NCBI GenBank assembly: GCA_021802595.1
Contig: JAJZRT010000186.1
Coordinates: forward strand, 1-7,200
Direction: 5' to 3'
Length of the DNA stretch: 7,200 nucleotides
From: Pseudomonadota bacterium
GTDB lineage: Bacteria; Pseudomonadota; Gammaproteobacteria; Burkholderiales; Thiobacillaceae
In this document: positions 7,129 through 7,200 of the stretch, one piece after another
Numbering within the stretch: position 1 is the first letter of the stretch
How the letters are laid out: each line of letters begins with the position of its first letter
Notes under the pieces: model-generated
Told to the model about the DNA's origin: nothing
Seen by the model: the letters and a program-made list of their open reading frames with translations, nothing else
The model's database searches: none
Position numbers and translations under genes: made by a program

Positions 7129-7163
7129 TTAGGAACTCGGGGCTAGGCGTTAGGGGCCAGGGA
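7129..7163. repeat. Degenerate heptamer tandem repeat upstream of hypB
   Basis: Five consecutive 7-base units can be laid out on the plus strand from 7129: TTAGGAA, then units beginning at 7136 (CTCGGGG), 7143 (CTAGGCG), 7150 (TTAGGGG) and 7157 (CCAGGGA). The consensus is about YTAGGGR. The copies are imperfect and the array is short. From memory, runs of TTAGGGG/CTAGGGG-like units are common between genes in some betaproteobacteria. Here the array fills the 16-base gap before hypB and extends into the end of the upstream reading frame. A chance arrangement of G-rich sequence is possible. Confidence 0.4.
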
Positions 7164-7200
7164 ATGGGGGGGTTCGAGTTCGACGCTTTCCAGCAGCAAC
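7143..7200 (-). CDS. C-terminal end of an upstream gene, possibly hypA
   Basis: A minus-strand frame entering from the right edge reads LLLESVELEPPHSLAPNA and ends in TAG at 7145-7143, 16 bases before the hypB start. HypA proteins commonly end in a short beta-strand of the type LRVKSLEVE, and LLLESVELE fits that pattern. hypA also often lies directly upstream of hypB. The residues after ELE would be a short extension derived from the heptamer repeat. Only 18 residues are visible, one other frame (stop TAA at 7152-7150) cannot be ruled out, and the identity is an inference. Confidence 0.4.
   Translation of the reverse strand, partial: LLLESVELEPPHSLAPNA

Noticed and set aside
6335..7132. A 265-codon plus-strand frame antisense to hypB
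   Set aside because: It is a shadow of hypB, acidic and Val/Glu-rich through complementary codons, with no motif.

Overview
The window is high-GC, densely coded proteobacterial DNA. A betaproteobacterium is my best guess, from base composition, protein resemblance and the type of short repeats, but this is not proven. Every convincing gene lies on the minus strand, so transcription runs from the right edge to the left edge. No stretch longer than about 110 bases lacks a gene.

Right part (about 7200 to 1931): a compact [NiFe]-hydrogenase maturation (hyp) cluster. In transcription order it holds a probable 3' tail of hypA at the very edge, then hypB (nickel-inserting GTPase), hypD (iron-sulfur scaffold for Fe(CN)2CO assembly), hypF (carbamoyl transferase) and hypE (which turns the carbamoyl group into cyanide). 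hypB/hypD share 1 base and hypD/hypF share 8 bases; hypF and hypE are 6 bases apart. This points to one translationally coupled transcript. HypF carbamoylates the C-terminal Cys of HypE, HypE dehydrates it to thiocyanate, the CN goes to iron held by HypC-HypD, and HypA/HypB later add nickel. HypC is not in the window, and its usual place beside hypD is occupied by a direct hypB-hypD junction. The hydrogenase structural genes are also outside.

Left part (1821 to 1): after a 109-base gap comes an RND multidrug efflux operon of the MdtABC type, with a complete periplasmic adaptor (mdtA) and the first 181 residues of the inner-membrane pump (mdtB), cut by the window edge. It has no evident functional link to the hyp genes.

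Two repeats stand out. One is a palindromic element with perfect 10-bp arms inserted in frame inside hypF, encoding the peptide FDIAQDRPVEG. The other is a degenerate tandem of heptamers (consensus roughly YTAGGGR on the plus strand) just upstream of hypB, which overlaps the end of the upstream reading frame. I see no undescribed biological system; the window is mainly a recognisable hydrogenase-maturation cluster next to an efflux operon.
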